Part shown: positions 30,359-39,320 of the stretch, one piece after another
Layout of the letters: the number at the start of each line of letters is the position of its first letter
Numbering within the stretch: the stretch's first letter is position 1
Source of the DNA: Sulfuricurvum sp.
GTDB taxonomy: Bacteria > Campylobacterota > Campylobacteria > Campylobacterales > Sulfurimonadaceae
Assembly: GCF_030691015.1 (NCBI RefSeq)
Contig: NZ_JAUYFF010000001.1
Location: 372,001 to 436,000 of the forward strand
Length of the DNA: 64,000 bases
Direction of reading: 5' to 3'
Notes under the pieces: generated by a model
The model's input: only the letters and a program-made list of their open reading frames with translations
Told to the model about the DNA's origin: nothing
The model's database searches: none
Program-made: the position numbers and the translations under genes

Positions 30359-31585
30359 TTAGCGGTCTACTTCACCGAAGACGATGTTAGTCGTCCCGAT
30401 GATAGATACAACGTCCGGAATGTAGTGACCCGGCAGTAAGTCGGTCAAAATTCCGGTGTGCCAAAATGACGGCGCACGGAGTTTTAGACGGTACGGATAA
30501 GCTCCCCCTTGGCTGTTAATGTAATAGCCAAGTTCCCCTTTAGGTGATTCGGTCGCCACATAAACCTCTCCTACCGGAGGACGCATCCCCTGAGTCACGA
30601 GGACAAAGTGCTGCATCAACGAGTAGTTTTGGGTCATGATGTCGATTTTCGGTGCCGAGATGTATTGCGGTGCATGCGCCATGAGCTCAGGTCCAGTCCC
30701 CTCATACATATCGATCACTTGATACAAAATTTTCGCAGACTCGCGCATCTCTGCCATGTAGAGTTTATAACGGGCATAGTTGTCCCCTTTGTCGGAGACC
30801 GGAACGTTGAACTCCACTTCGTCGTAGAGTTCATACGGCTCCTCTTTACGGATATCCCACTCAACGCCTGAAGCACGGAGCATTACCCCTGAACATCCCC
30901 AGCTAAGCGCCATCTCTTTAGAGATAACCCCAACGTTCTCCATACGCATCAACCAAATACGGTTGGTATCGAGAAGGTCTTCGTAGTCTTTGATGTTTTC
31001 CGGCAATTTATCGAGGAATTTACGTAAATCCGCAATGAAATTATCAGGGAGATCAAGCGGTACCCCGCCGATACGGATTGCCGCATGGGTTAGTCGCGCT
31101 CCGCAATAATCTTCGATCAAATCCATCAAGTATTCACGTTCACGGAATGCGAACAAGAACACCGTCATAGCCCCGATATCCAGAGCCGTCGTCGCCAACC
31201 AGAAAAGGTGGGACATAAGGCGATTCGTTTCCAAAAGCATCATACGGATCACTTTGGCACGACGAGGAACGTCAAGCCCGATGAGCTCTTCTACCGCCAA
31301 TGCAAAGCCGTAGTTGTTTGAGCTTGAAGCGATATAGTCCATACGGTCGGTTGTCGGCATGAACTCATTATAGATCATGTTCTCCGCCATTTTTTCCATA
31401 CCACGGTGAAGATATCCGATATCCGGATGGGCTTTCGTGATTTGCTCTTGCTGCAAATGGAGCATTAAACGTAATTGACCGTGTGCCGAGGGGTGTTGAG
31501 GCCCGAAGTTAAGGATCAGTTCATTATCGTCGCGGTCAAACGTAATATTTTCAAAAAAAGGTCGTAATCTATTGGCTTGTTGCAT
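30359..31585 (-). CDS. nuoD: NADH-quinone oxidoreductase subunit D
   Basis: 49-kDa-type subunit lining the quinone site, 408 residues. Features are [15 protein letters not shown] near residue 27 with the quinone-site His, then GYLHRGMEK and the C-terminal DIVFGEVDR-type ending (here NIVFGEVDR). It is full length and separate from nuoC. No functional [NiFe] ligands remain, as normal for NuoD. Confidence 0.97.
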   Translation of the reverse strand: MQQANRLRPFFENITFDRDDNELILNFGPQHPSAHGQLRLMLHLQQEQITKAHPDIGYLHRGMEKMAENMIYNEFMPTTDRMDYIASSSNNYGFALAVEELIGLDVPRRAKVIRMMLLETNRLMSHLFWLATTALDIGAMTVFLFAFREREYLMDLIEDYCGARLTHAAIRIGGVPLDLPDNFIADLRKFLDKLPENIKDYEDLLDTNRIWLMRMENVGVISKEMALSWGCSGVMLRASGVEWDIRKEEPYELYDEVEFNVPVSDKGDNYARYKLYMAEMRESAKILYQVIDMYEGTGPELMAHAPQYISAPKIDIMTQNYSLMQHFVLVTQGMRPPVGEVYVATESPKGELGYYINSQGGAYPYRLKLRAPSFWHTGILTDLLPGHYIPDVVSIIGTTNIVFGEVDR

Positions 31586-31596
31586 ACTGTAATTCC

Positions 31597-32403
31597 TTAA
31601 CGATCGCGATCAGAGATCACGACGCTTTTTTCTGCGTCAAATTTTTGGATGAGGAATACACCCTCATTCTCTTGGTAACACAATGGAGTATCCGGTTCAC
31701 CTTGAGAGATGTCGGCACCGCGCGGTACTTCGTGACCCAAACGCGAAAACCGCTCGGTATCGTAGCGATCCACTCGCGCCGAATCACGGTTTTCAGGCCC
31801 GATAATCTCGCGTGCTTCTTTTCCGAAAATTTTGTCCACTTCATACCATTGGGCAAACTCATCCCCTTGAAGAGGATAGGTTTTACGAAGTGGGAACCCT
31901 TCCCAGTCATCCGGCATCAAGATACGTTTCATAAACGGATGGTTGTTCACCACTACACCAAACATATCGTACATCTCACGCTCAGACCAGTCGGCAGAAC
32001 GGAAAAGAGAAGAGAGACTTTGAATCGACTCTTTTTCATCAATTTTGCATTTCACACGAATACGTTTACGCTTGGACATACTGAGCATTTGGTAGAAAAT
32101 CTCAAATTTTCCCTCTTGCGCCAACCAGTCGATCGCTGATAATTCAGAGAGCTGATTGTACTCAAGCTCATTTTTCATGAGTTCAATAACTCCGAAGTTA
32201 TTCGCTGCATTGATCACAACAACCATTTGTTTCACTTGGATATAGGCATCCAAAACTTCAAATTTTGCTTTGATCGCTTCGAGATCCGCAGCGAATACCG
32301 CATCTGCAGAGACATCGCTTTTCGCTACCTGAGGGGCAACCCAGTAACGGTCGGTGTAATAGGGTTTTTTCTGTACGTCGTCTTTAGGGGTGTAAGCTCT
32401 CAT
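31597..32403 (-). CDS. nuoC: NADH-quinone oxidoreductase subunit C
   Basis: 30-kDa-type subunit, 268 residues. The conserved core is [19 protein letters not shown], then [24 protein letters not shown] near residues 157-180. The C-terminal 80 residues extend beyond the E. coli-type domain, a feature of this phylum. One-base overlap with nuoB. Confidence 0.95.
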   Translation of the reverse strand: MRAYTPKDDVQKKPYYTDRYWVAPQVAKSDVSADAVFAADLEAIKAKFEVLDAYIQVKQMVVVINAANNFGVIELMKNELEYNQLSELSAIDWLAQEGKFEIFYQMLSMSKRKRIRVKCKIDEKESIQSLSSLFRSADWSEREMYDMFGVVVNNHPFMKRILMPDDWEGFPLRKTYPLQGDEFAQWYEVDKIFGKEAREIIGPENRDSARVDRYDTERFSRLGHEVPRGADISQGEPDTPLCYQENEGVFLIQKFDAEKSVVISDRDR

Positions 32404-32912
32404 TACATCAACCTTTTTGGTTTTTGAGCGCGAGATGCACTCTCACGTCGAATTTTTTGTTGTAGCAATAATACTGCGTACTGAAGTGTCTCAGGGCGTG
32501 GAGCACACCCCGGGAGATACAAATCGACAGGGATAACACGATCAACCCCTTGAACGGTTGCGTAGGTATTAAACATCCCGCCCGTGTTGGCACATGAACC
32601 CATAGAGATAACCCATTTAGGTTCGGTCATTTGATCGTACAGACGACGGATAAACTCCGCATGTTTTTTCGTCAATGTTCCCGCAACAACCATAAGTTCT
32701 GCTTGACGCGGAGAAGCACGGAAAATCGTACCGAAACGGTCGAAGTCGTAACGGGATGCACCCGAAGCCATCATTTCAATACCGCAGCATGCCAAACCGT
32801 ACGTCAATGCCCAGATGGAGTTTGACCGACCCCAGTTAACTACTTTGTCAATCGTCGTCAACGCAACGGGAAGCCCGCCGTCTTTCAGATAATTTACTTG
32901 ATGTTGTGCCAT
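32403..32912 (-). CDS. nuoB: NADH-quinone oxidoreductase subunit B
   Basis: Carries the terminal [4Fe-4S] cluster N2 that reduces quinone. Ligand Cys residues are visible in LACCGIEMM (the tandem Cys pair), [10 protein letters not shown] and LPGCAPRPE. The start is set at ATG 32912 with a GGGG site upstream, giving 169 residues; an upstream GTG in frame would add seven. It overlaps the end of nuoA by 19 bases. Confidence 0.96.
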   Translation of the reverse strand: MAQHQVNYLKDGGLPVALTTIDKVVNWGRSNSIWALTYGLACCGIEMMASGASRYDFDRFGTIFRASPRQAELMVVAGTLTKKHAEFIRRLYDQMTEPKWVISMGSCANTGGMFNTYATVQGVDRVIPVDLYLPGCAPRPETLQYAVLLLQQKIRRESASRAQKPKRLM

Positions 32913-33283
32913 TCGAGAGCCCCTTTCTTCCACGCATAAACGAAACCGATTGCCAGCAATAAGATGAACATCATCATCTCAACGAATCCAAACCAGCCTA
33001 ATAGTTTAAAATCGATTGCCCATGGAAACATAAAAACAATCTCCACATCAAACAATAAAAACAACAATGCGAACAGATAAAACTGCGTTGAGATACGGTT
33101 CGGTTGCTTCGTTACCTCCGGTCCACATTCGTAAACCGTAAGTTTAATTTTTTCAGTATCTTTAGCCGCTAATGCTCGGCTCGCGATCCGCGCAATGACG
33201 GTTGTGGCATAAAATGCACCAAACGTTAACACAAACAGTACAAATACCCCAAAATAGGGATTTGCTACGTTGTAATGCTCCAT
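32894..33283 (-). CDS. nuoA: NADH-quinone oxidoreductase subunit A
   Basis: 129 residues with three membrane segments (about 9-29, 69-88 and 95-115). The loop [11 protein letters not shown] contains the conserved Glu-Cys-Gly of the quinone-site loop, as in the Y-E-C-G motif of NuoA/ND3. First gene of the 14-gene nuo operon. Confidence 0.96.
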   Translation of the reverse strand: MEHYNVANPYFGVFVLFVLTFGAFYATTVIARIASRALAAKDTEKIKLTVYECGPEVTKQPNRISTQFYLFALLFLLFDVEIVFMFPWAIDFKLLGWFGFVEMMMFILLLAIGFVYAWKKGALEWHNIK

Positions 33284-33347
33284 AGTTCCGACCTTTTGTG
33301 GTTGATGGCATATCCCGTCGCAGAGAGATTCTCCGCCACGCTCTACG

Positions 33348-33361
33348 GTTTTTATAAAAAC
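33348..33361. repeat. 14-bp perfect palindrome near the nuo transcription start
   Basis: GTTTTTATAAAAAC reads the same on both strands. It begins about 10 bases downstream of the -10 hexamer, so it covers roughly +3 to +16 of the predicted transcript, a classic position for a repressor site. Confidence 0.45.
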
Positions 33362-33370
33362 AGTTATTGC

Positions 33371-33376
33371 ACTATA
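33371..33376 (-). promoter_or_regulatory. -10 element of the nuo operon
   Basis: TATAGT on the minus strand, preceded by T-tracts (TTTAATTCTCTTTTTG), the usual promoter shape in this phylum. It would give a leader of about 80 bases before nuoA. Confidence 0.45.
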
Positions 33377-33595
33377 ACAAAAAGAGAATTAAACAAACCC
33401 TTATCCATACGATATTTAAATGGGTCTGTCACTATAAGAAACACCGTACAATTGGGTTTTGGAGATAAATGTTAAATTTCGTAACACTTTGGGAAGAATG
33501 TTCTCGTATCGTATCAAAACGGAACAATTTAGCGTGTAGTTCGAGGAGCTTTTGCGTATTCCAAAGAATACACTATGCTACTAATCGAAGCAATA

Positions 33596-34690
33596 TCAGT
33601 TTTTTTCTTGAAGCATCCGATCAAGTGTAGCGAACACACCGTCACTTGCATGTTCCATCTCTTCAAACACTTTTACAAATCGCTCAGATCCGAGATCTTC
33701 ACTCTTCATCAGATCAAAGATTTTATGGGTAGAGTTATGGACAACGGAGTGGGGAGATTCAAGGGATGAATAGCTTGGTGTATGTTTGAAGAAATCGGAG
33801 CCTTCACCTTCATAATACCATTTGCCCAAACGACAATTATGGTGATCGACAAAATTAAACTGCTCTTTTTTAGTGACCGCAGAAAGATAGGTATTTACTT
33901 TCCAGACAATATGATCCAATTTTGCCAAACTCATAAAGACCCGCTCTGCCGTATGTTCGGTGCTGGCAAATGTTTCACGCATCATCTGTGCATTATGATC
34001 CATATTAGCATTAAAGCTTCCGATTGATTCGTTTGATTCTTCGATACTCTCTTGGACTTGCTCAAATTTATCGCCGATAGTCGTAACATCTTGTTTCATC
34101 GACTGCAATGAGATGTTGATCTCACTGATCGCTTTATCCGTTCTATCCGCCAGCTTACGTACTTCATCCGCGACGACCGCGAACCCTCGCCCATGTTCTC
34201 CCGCACGCGCCGCTTCGATTGCGGCATTGAGGGCTAATAGGTTTGTTTGATCAGAGATATCTTTGATCAGCACCAAAATACTCGCTACGTCTTGCGCACG
34301 TTCCGATAGAGCTTTAACCGTCTCCATAGATTCCAATGCCAGAGCATTCAACCCTTCCAACGTATGTGAAATACCCGATGCTTTATGACCAAGCTCAACA
34401 ATATTTCCCAGTAACTCCGTGGATTGAGCAATATGTTCTTTAGAAGAAGAGACCGATGAAGCCATATTGCCTTGAACATCGATAAGATTTTTTTTCAGCT
34501 GCTCATTTTGATAGGTCATAATGGCCGACGCATTTCCGCATCGATGCCGCTCATCCTCTTCTACGATCTTCGTTTCACACTCATGAAGTTTAAGGGAGAG
34601 TTCTTGATTTTGCTCCCGAAGTGCACTATTCTCTTTTTGTAGCTCTGCGAGGTCTTCTCTCAGCCGTGTATCATCACTAAACCAACCCAT
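33596..34690 (-). CDS. Soluble methyl-accepting chemotaxis protein with zinc-binding CZB domain
   Basis: 364 residues, no membrane segment, so a cytoplasmic chemoreceptor. An N-terminal coiled coil (10-45) leads into the signalling hairpin, whose tip [35 protein letters not shown] spans 147-181. A C-terminal CZB domain holds a candidate 3His/1Cys zinc site: His260, Cys286 in CRLGKWY, His314 and His318. This is the layout of H. pylori TlpD, which senses oxidants or energy stress. It stands alone next to the nuo operon. Confidence 0.92.
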   Translation of the reverse strand: MGWFSDDTRLREDLAELQKENSALREQNQELSLKLHECETKIVEEDERHRCGNASAIMTYQNEQLKKNLIDVQGNMASSVSSSKEHIAQSTELLGNIVELGHKASGISHTLEGLNALALESMETVKALSERAQDVASILVLIKDISDQTNLLALNAAIEAARAGEHGRGFAVVADEVRKLADRTDKAISEINISLQSMKQDVTTIGDKFEQVQESIEESNESIGSFNANMDHNAQMMRETFASTEHTAERVFMSLAKLDHIVWKVNTYLSAVTKKEQFNFVDHHNCRLGKWYYEGEGSDFFKHTPSYSSLESPHSVVHNSTHKIFDLMKSEDLGSERFVKVFEEMEHASDGVFATLDRMLQEKN

Positions 34691-34796
34691 ACTTTTCTCC
34701 GCTCTATAGCTCGTAATGGCTGGATTATACCCCTGCTTGATTGCAAAAACAATACTTTGGTTAAATTTAGGTCACATTGTGATAGGTTTTTGATAA

Positions 34797-36533
34797 TCAA
34801 TGGCTTAAAAATCCCACCGACTTTTCACCCTCAAAACTTCCTGAACGCTCTTTTTGGATTTCACTGATAAAATCTTCAAGTCTGAAGGAACCTTCAGCGC
34901 GTGCGGCAACTTGGTAGGCCGTGTTTTTGACAATCAAATTAATTTGTCCCCCTGTTAAAGGATAGGTTGAAAGTTTTTCAACATCAAACCCTTCCGCATA
35001 AGGTGCATTACGCGGTAGCATCATTTTCCAGAGTGTGAGCCGCTGTTTCTGATCCGGTTTTTTAAACTCTATCTTGTAGTTAAATCGACGTGAAAATGCC
35101 TGATCGATATTTTCGAGAAGATTGGTGGTTGCAATCAAAATCCCCTGAAATTTCTCAATCTGTTCCAAAAAGATATTTTGCATCTGATTGTGCATCTGAT
35201 CAGCAGAGGAACCGACTCCGGATGAGCGCGAAGAGAGAAACTGATCCGCTTCATTCAGGAGTAAAATCGGTTCCGTTTTTGTCTGGCGGGTCAAATCGGC
35301 ATAGGTATCAAAAATCTTGCGGACGTTTTTTTCCGATTCCCCGACATACATTGAAAGAATTTTGGAACAATCAAAGCTTAAAACCTGACGCTTCAATGAG
35401 CGTGAAAGGGAGTGTGCGGTAAGCGTTTTCCCCGTCCCCGGAGGGCCGTAGAAAATGATCCGTGCATCGATTCCCGCTTTTTTATCCTTTACTCCCCATT
35501 CATGCAGTCGTGCGATCACTTCGCGATCCAACTGACGCATAAGATTAGAAAGTGTCTGTTCGGTGGAAGGGTTGAGGACAACATTTTCCAATGAGGTCGT
35601 CGGTTCAATCAACTCAAAAATCTCCTGCTCTTTGATCAGCATATCGAGTTTAAGTTTGCGTACTTTTTTCTTTTTCTGCGGGTGCATAATCGACTGCAGT
35701 ACCTCATCGACGATATAAAAAGCACGGCTGATTCCGCCGAACGGATTGAGCATCTCCTCATAATCGATCACCTCTTCGTTTATAAGGCGAGCACCGTCTT
35801 CTAAGAGGGCACGGTTTTTAATCCGCTCGTAATCATCGAAACTAATAAGATCGATGAGAGTATTCATCTCTCGTAAATTTCCCTCCGTTGCGCTGTACTC
35901 CTCTTTGAGGAGGGCTAAGAAAATAACCTGCTCTTTAGGTTCCAGTTTCTTTTGTTTGAAAAAACGATCCAATACGACATCGAGTGAGGTTTGGGCAATC
36001 CGCTCATCGATCCGTTTTTCGAGGAGATCAAGCTTGTTTTGGATACGGTTGATCCCCAGCGAGTGCTCGTTTCCGTTATGGCGGATAATCGACATTTTCT
36101 GATACAGCTCGATGCGAAAAAACTGATCTTGGAGATACTCTAAATGATCGGCATAGGGTTTAATATCGGGAAGCGTCATCTCCAACGAACCCTCTTCAAG
36201 GAGCTTCATAAAGACGGATGTGACAGCAACGGGAGTGTTATACAATTCCAAATGTGACAGCTCACTGATTTTAATCGGAGTAAATGAGTGATGGGTAATC
36301 CACCCCAGTTCTAATAATGTTTTCACTTCACCGAAATGGCTCAGATAAGAGTAATCGTCCGCCCCGTAAAGCTCTTGTAGGAGTTCGGCGACAATCACAT
36401 CTTCTTGAGACTGTAAAAATTTACGGGTGAGGAGCTGCAATATTTTTGCTTCTTCTACGGTACATTTGAGTTGTGAAAATATATGGGTTTCTTCTATTAC
36501 TTTATTGTCTAAAAAATCGATCAGATATTTCAA
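34797..36533 (-). CDS. AAA-family ATPase with N-terminal helical region
   Basis: 578 residues. The first 300 are helical with no known domain. The AAA module has Walker A GPPGTGKT at 363-370, Walker B LLLNEAD at 424-430, sensor-1 ATTN and arginine-finger RRFN. Walker B carries Asn in place of the usual Asp (LLNEAD). It is of the SpoVK/CDC48-like type and probably remodels a protein partner. A relative exists in C. jejuni (Cj0377, from memory). The start is TTG at 36533, overlapping by 2 bases the TGA of a decayed acyl-CoA synthetase frame, so it was once coupled to that gene. Confidence 0.85.
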   Translation of the reverse strand: MKYLIDFLDNKVIEETHIFSQLKCTVEEAKILQLLTRKFLQSQEDVIVAELLQELYGADDYSYLSHFGEVKTLLELGWITHHSFTPIKISELSHLELYNTPVAVTSVFMKLLEEGSLEMTLPDIKPYADHLEYLQDQFFRIELYQKMSIIRHNGNEHSLGINRIQNKLDLLEKRIDERIAQTSLDVVLDRFFKQKKLEPKEQVIFLALLKEEYSATEGNLREMNTLIDLISFDDYERIKNRALLEDGARLINEEVIDYEEMLNPFGGISRAFYIVDEVLQSIMHPQKKKKVRKLKLDMLIKEQEIFELIEPTTSLENVVLNPSTEQTLSNLMRQLDREVIARLHEWGVKDKKAGIDARIIFYGPPGTGKTLTAHSLSRSLKRQVLSFDCSKILSMYVGESEKNVRKIFDTYADLTRQTKTEPILLLNEADQFLSSRSSGVGSSADQMHNQMQNIFLEQIEKFQGILIATTNLLENIDQAFSRRFNYKIEFKKPDQKQRLTLWKMMLPRNAPYAEGFDVEKLSTYPLTGGQINLIVKNTAYQVAARAEGSFRLEDFISEIQKERSGSFEGEKSVGFLSH

Positions 36534-36650
36534 AGGATTCCTTCTATTAAAACGCGTTTGAGTACTTTGTCTGTGGTAGTCTTCGGTAATGATTCTACCA
36601 CGGTAATGGTTTTAGGGATTTTAAACATTGACAAATGTTCTTTATATTGG
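36530..36650 (-). pseudogene. C-terminal remnant of an AMP-forming acyl-CoA synthetase
   Basis: A frame of about 40 codons reads HLSMFKIPKTITVVESLPK and then TTTDKVLKRVL before a TGA. It matches the end of the acyl-CoA synthetase/AMP-binding family, where a (S/A)xYKxPx-hxFVxELPxTxxGKxLKRxL block holds the catalytic Lys. The rest of the enzyme is missing: upstream in this frame lies the end of the FadL-like gene. A deletion or replacement joined the two. The original stop still overlaps the start of the AAA ATPase. Confidence 0.75.
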
Positions 36651-36651
36651 G

Positions 36652-37833
36652 TCAAAAGCGGTACTCGATTCCGGCAGTGACCAAATAAGCACGTGCGTTA
36701 GAAAATTCACCGTTGATAGAACTGTTATGAACTTCTCGTGATTTTTTAACATCAATCAATCCGGCTAAACCAATGTTCCAATGCTCATCCAATTGATAAC
36801 GTCCCCCTAAAGAAACCATCCAAGCATCCGAATCGGGCAACTCATATCCGAGTGTCGATTCCGGCACCGGAGATTCATCATACGCAAATCCTGCCATGGC
36901 AGTCCATTTATCGTAGTGTTGGGTCAGCCCTAAACGGTAGCTACTCGTATTTTTCCAATTCTTAGGGATCGGTGCACCGAAAGCCACTGTTGCCGCATTC
37001 GGAGTTCCACTGTATTCAAAATCCAATTTCTTATAAGCTGACCAAAATGTTCGATCATATACCGCTTCAACGGTTGTTCCCGTTTCAAAGGTATACGCAG
37101 CAGAAAGGTTAAGAGTTGCAGGGATTGGCACCGTGACACTAGCAGGTCCACTATATGTTGCTGCTAAATAACGTAAAGCAGCAGATCCTTCCACTGTTAA
37201 ATCAATTTTTGAGCGATACGTAGCAGCTAATGATAGATGAGATATCGGACGGTAGTTTAATGCTAAATTATAGCCATAATCAATGGAGTCACCACTCATA
37301 TCTCGTAAAGTCGGTGTAGCTGAACTGCTCTTAACAACCCCATCCGTTTTAACCATACGAAATCCGACACCCATACTCACCGTATCACTGAGTGCAACAG
37401 CAAGTGAGGGATTAAACTCAACCGTCTCCAACGTAAACTCTTCGGCTGTCGCTTTTGGAATCGGATTCTCCCATCGTTTCGAAAGACCTGCCGGAACGAC
37501 AACACTCAACCCGACACGTACGCCGCTGTCACCCAATTTTTTGGATGCAAAATGGAGAGACGGAACCAAAAAATTCTCTTCTTTTGAACTGTAATCGCTC
37601 GTGCCGTCGAAATCGATTGAGCTTAGTCCGATATACGTCGCATCCACTTCGAGAAGATTGGCATCCTCGTTATAGATCATAGCCGCAGGGTTATAATACG
37701 CCGCATCGGCTCCATGGGCATTAGCAACATACGCCGCACTGAGTGCGGTGCCGTTGAGGGAAACTTCAGGAATTTTATATCCCCCCGCCATCACCGTTAC
37801 AGATGCAATAACCGATAGAGCCAAAATTCTCAT
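36652..37833 (-). CDS. FadL/OmpP1-type outer-membrane transport protein
   Basis: 393 residues from ATG 37833, with GGAGAAATA upstream; an in-frame upstream start has no signal sequence. Residues 1-16 form a signal peptide. The mature N-terminus (GYKIPEVSLNGTALSAAYVANAHGADAAYYNPAAM region) is the FadL hatch segment with the NPA motif. The end IEYRF has the barrel-terminal Phe. FadL proteins take hydrophobic compounds, such as fatty acids or hydrocarbons, across the outer membrane; this fits the remnant of an acyl-CoA synthetase just downstream. It overlaps nfo by one base. Confidence 0.88.
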   Translation of the reverse strand: MRILALSVIASVTVMAGGYKIPEVSLNGTALSAAYVANAHGADAAYYNPAAMIYNEDANLLEVDATYIGLSSIDFDGTSDYSSKEENFLVPSLHFASKKLGDSGVRVGLSVVVPAGLSKRWENPIPKATAEEFTLETVEFNPSLAVALSDTVSMGVGFRMVKTDGVVKSSSATPTLRDMSGDSIDYGYNLALNYRPISHLSLAATYRSKIDLTVEGSAALRYLAATYSGPASVTVPIPATLNLSAAYTFETGTTVEAVYDRTFWSAYKKLDFEYSGTPNAATVAFGAPIPKNWKNTSSYRLGLTQHYDKWTAMAGFAYDESPVPESTLGYELPDSDAWMVSLGGRYQLDEHWNIGLAGLIDVKKSREVHNSSINGEFSNARAYLVTAGIEYRF

Positions 37834-38678
37834 TATTTCTCCATTCCATACAGAAGTTCGATCTCTTGAGCCCAAATCGTCTCATCAATCGTCTCAAGAA
37901 CCAAAGGAATATCATCCATTCTAGGATCATTCATGATAAATCCGAATGCATCCAAACCGATTTTCCCTTTACCGAGTGAATCATGTCGATCGACATGACT
38001 CCCAAGATCGGGTTTTGAATCGTTGATGTGCATCCCTTTGAGGTACTTAAATCCCACAATTGTATCAAACTCCGCCCAGGTTGCGTCATACGCCTCGCGG
38101 GTTCGGATGTCATACCCCGCCGTGAACATATGGCACGTATCGATACAGACGCCGACCCGTGATTTATCCTCAATCCGCTCTATAATGGCACTTAAATGCT
38201 CAAAACGCCATCCCAGATTGCTCCCCTGCCCCGCCGTATTTTCGATTACCAATGTGACACCGTTGGTAACACTCAGCGCTTCATTCATACTCGAAGCGAT
38301 ACGATCGATACACTCCTCTTCGCTGATTTGTTTCAAATGGCTCCCCGGATGAAAGTTCAAACGATCCAATCCTAACTGGCTACAGCGATTCACCTCATCG
38401 ATAAACGCTTCGAGCGATTTTTGTCGTTTATCCTCTTCGGGATGACCGAGATTGATCAGATACGAATCGTGGGGGAGAATGTGTTTAGGGAGAATCCCGC
38501 TTTTGGCGAGGTTTGCTTTAAACAGAGCTATCGTCTCATCATCGAGAGGCTTTGCCGCCCACTGTTTTTGGTTTTTGGTAAAAAGGGCAAATGCTTTGGC
38601 ACCGATTTTCATCGCGTTGAGTGGAGCGTTAAAAACGCCGCCCGAAGCGGAGACGTGTGCTCCAACAAATTTAGACAT
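37833..38678 (-). CDS. nfo: Endonuclease IV
   Basis: AP endonuclease that cleaves at abasic sites in base-excision repair, using three zinc ions. It has 281 residues. Visible motifs are GAHVSASGG near 7, LNFHPGSHL near 115 with metal-binding His, [10 protein letters not shown] near 151 with the Glu ligand, and [13 protein letters not shown] near 189. Good ribosome site AAGGAAATT. One-base overlap with the FadL-like gene (TAATG). Confidence 0.96.
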   Translation of the reverse strand: MSKFVGAHVSASGGVFNAPLNAMKIGAKAFALFTKNQKQWAAKPLDDETIALFKANLAKSGILPKHILPHDSYLINLGHPEEDKRQKSLEAFIDEVNRCSQLGLDRLNFHPGSHLKQISEEECIDRIASSMNEALSVTNGVTLVIENTAGQGSNLGWRFEHLSAIIERIEDKSRVGVCIDTCHMFTAGYDIRTREAYDATWAEFDTIVGFKYLKGMHINDSKPDLGSHVDRHDSLGKGKIGLDAFGFIMNDPRMDDIPLVLETIDETIWAQEIELLYGMEK

Positions 38679-38739
38679 ATTAATTTCCTTGTGTATTTTT
38701 AATTATTTGAACTATTTCCAAAATGGAACTAACACAGAC

Positions 38740-38764
38740 AACTATTCAGAAATTCCGAATAGTT
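38740..38764. terminator. Hairpin downstream of the toxin gene
   Basis: Perfect 8-bp inverted repeat AACTATTC/GAATAGTT with a 9-base loop, between the toxin stop (38777) and the nfo start. No T-run follows on either strand. It may be a weak terminator for the toxin-antitoxin unit or a regulatory hairpin for nfo. Confidence 0.4.
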
Positions 38765-38776
38765 AGATTTGTATCT

Positions 38777-39067
38777 TCATTTATCTTGCCATTTGAAGAT
38801 TTCCAAAATCCGAATTGTTTGTTCATCTTTGATTTCATAAACAATGGTGTATCCGTTATGGATGAGATCACGCACATTCTCATCATCAGCATACGATGAT
38901 ACGCGTCCCATCATAGACTGAGTTTTTAAAAGCTCAAATTTAGTATCAATTTCATGTTGAAAATCGATTGCGGCAGAACGTTTGTCATGTGCAATAAAAC
39001 GGAGAATATTTTGAAGTTGAATAGTGAATTTCCGGTTACGAATAATCCGAATTACACGGTTTTCCAA
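38777..39067 (-). CDS. ParE/RelE-family toxin
   Basis: 96-residue basic protein with the RelE/ParE shape: a helical N-terminus, then a beta region with GRVSSYADDENVRDLIHNGYTIVYEI, ending KWQDK. Family members either cut mRNA on the ribosome or poison gyrase; the sequence does not decide which. It overlaps the upstream antitoxin by 16 bases, as typical of such pairs. Confidence 0.85.
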   Translation of the reverse strand: MENRVIRIIRNRKFTIQLQNILRFIAHDKRSAAIDFQHEIDTKFELLKTQSMMGRVSSYADDENVRDLIHNGYTIVYEIKDEQTIRILEIFKWQDK

Positions 39068-39285
39068 AAGGCTTCCATATCGCTTTTGTATTCTTCTTCG
39101 GAAAGAGTATCATCAGACTTTCGCGCGCTTTCTACTCGTGCACGCGCTTCATCCATCGATGATACGATAAACGAAGGTTTTTTTTCTAAATGAGCAACTG
39201 CTTTTTCGAGGAACTGCACGATGGACTCTGATGAATGGTGAAAGAAATTTTCGACCGCAGGATTGTTAATTTGCACACTTAACAT
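39052..39285 (-). CDS. Antitoxin of the ParE/RelE pair
   Basis: 77 residues, acidic. The N-terminus LSVQINNPAVENFF looks like the DNA-binding ribbon-helix or Phd-type strand; the middle helix SESIVQFLEKAVAHLEK resembles dimerisation. The C-terminus would bind the toxin. Ribosome site AGGAGGG. Likely represses its own promoter, whose -10 lies 30 bases upstream. Confidence 0.8.
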   Translation of the reverse strand: MLSVQINNPAVENFFHHSSESIVQFLEKAVAHLEKKPSFIVSSMDEARARVESARKSDDTLSEEEYKSDMEAFWKTV

Positions 39286-39314
39286 TGATCCCTCCTTCTG
39301 TCATAATTCTCAAT

Positions 39315-39320
39315 ATTATA
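39315..39320 (-). promoter_or_regulatory. -10 element of the toxin-antitoxin unit
   Basis: TATAAT on the minus strand, in the 35-base gap between the aminotransferase stop and the antitoxin start. Upstream promoter parts would lie within the aminotransferase coding end. Confidence 0.45.

Larger units (their letters stand above)
33284..33595. other. Intergenic region upstream of the nuo operon
   Basis: 312 bases between nuoA and the end of the chemoreceptor gene, with no convincing gene. It holds the nuo promoter (-10 at 33371-33376) and a perfect palindrome at its start site (33348-33361). The part from about 33380 to 33595 shows nothing else I can name; no terminator hairpin for the chemoreceptor gene was found in it. 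Confidence 0.6.

Noticed and set aside
31645-32139. 164-codon plus-strand open frame opposite nuoC
   Set aside because: Antisense shadow of nuoC, whose motifs are strong.
33477-33595. Possible small gene upstream of the chemoreceptor stop
   Set aside because: An open frame begins with ATG near 33470 but has no ribosome site and runs into the antisense of the chemoreceptor gene.
36652-37875. Longer FadL-like start with 14 more residues
   Set aside because: The extra residues lack a signal peptide and lie inside nfo; the internal ATG has a proper ribosome site and signal.
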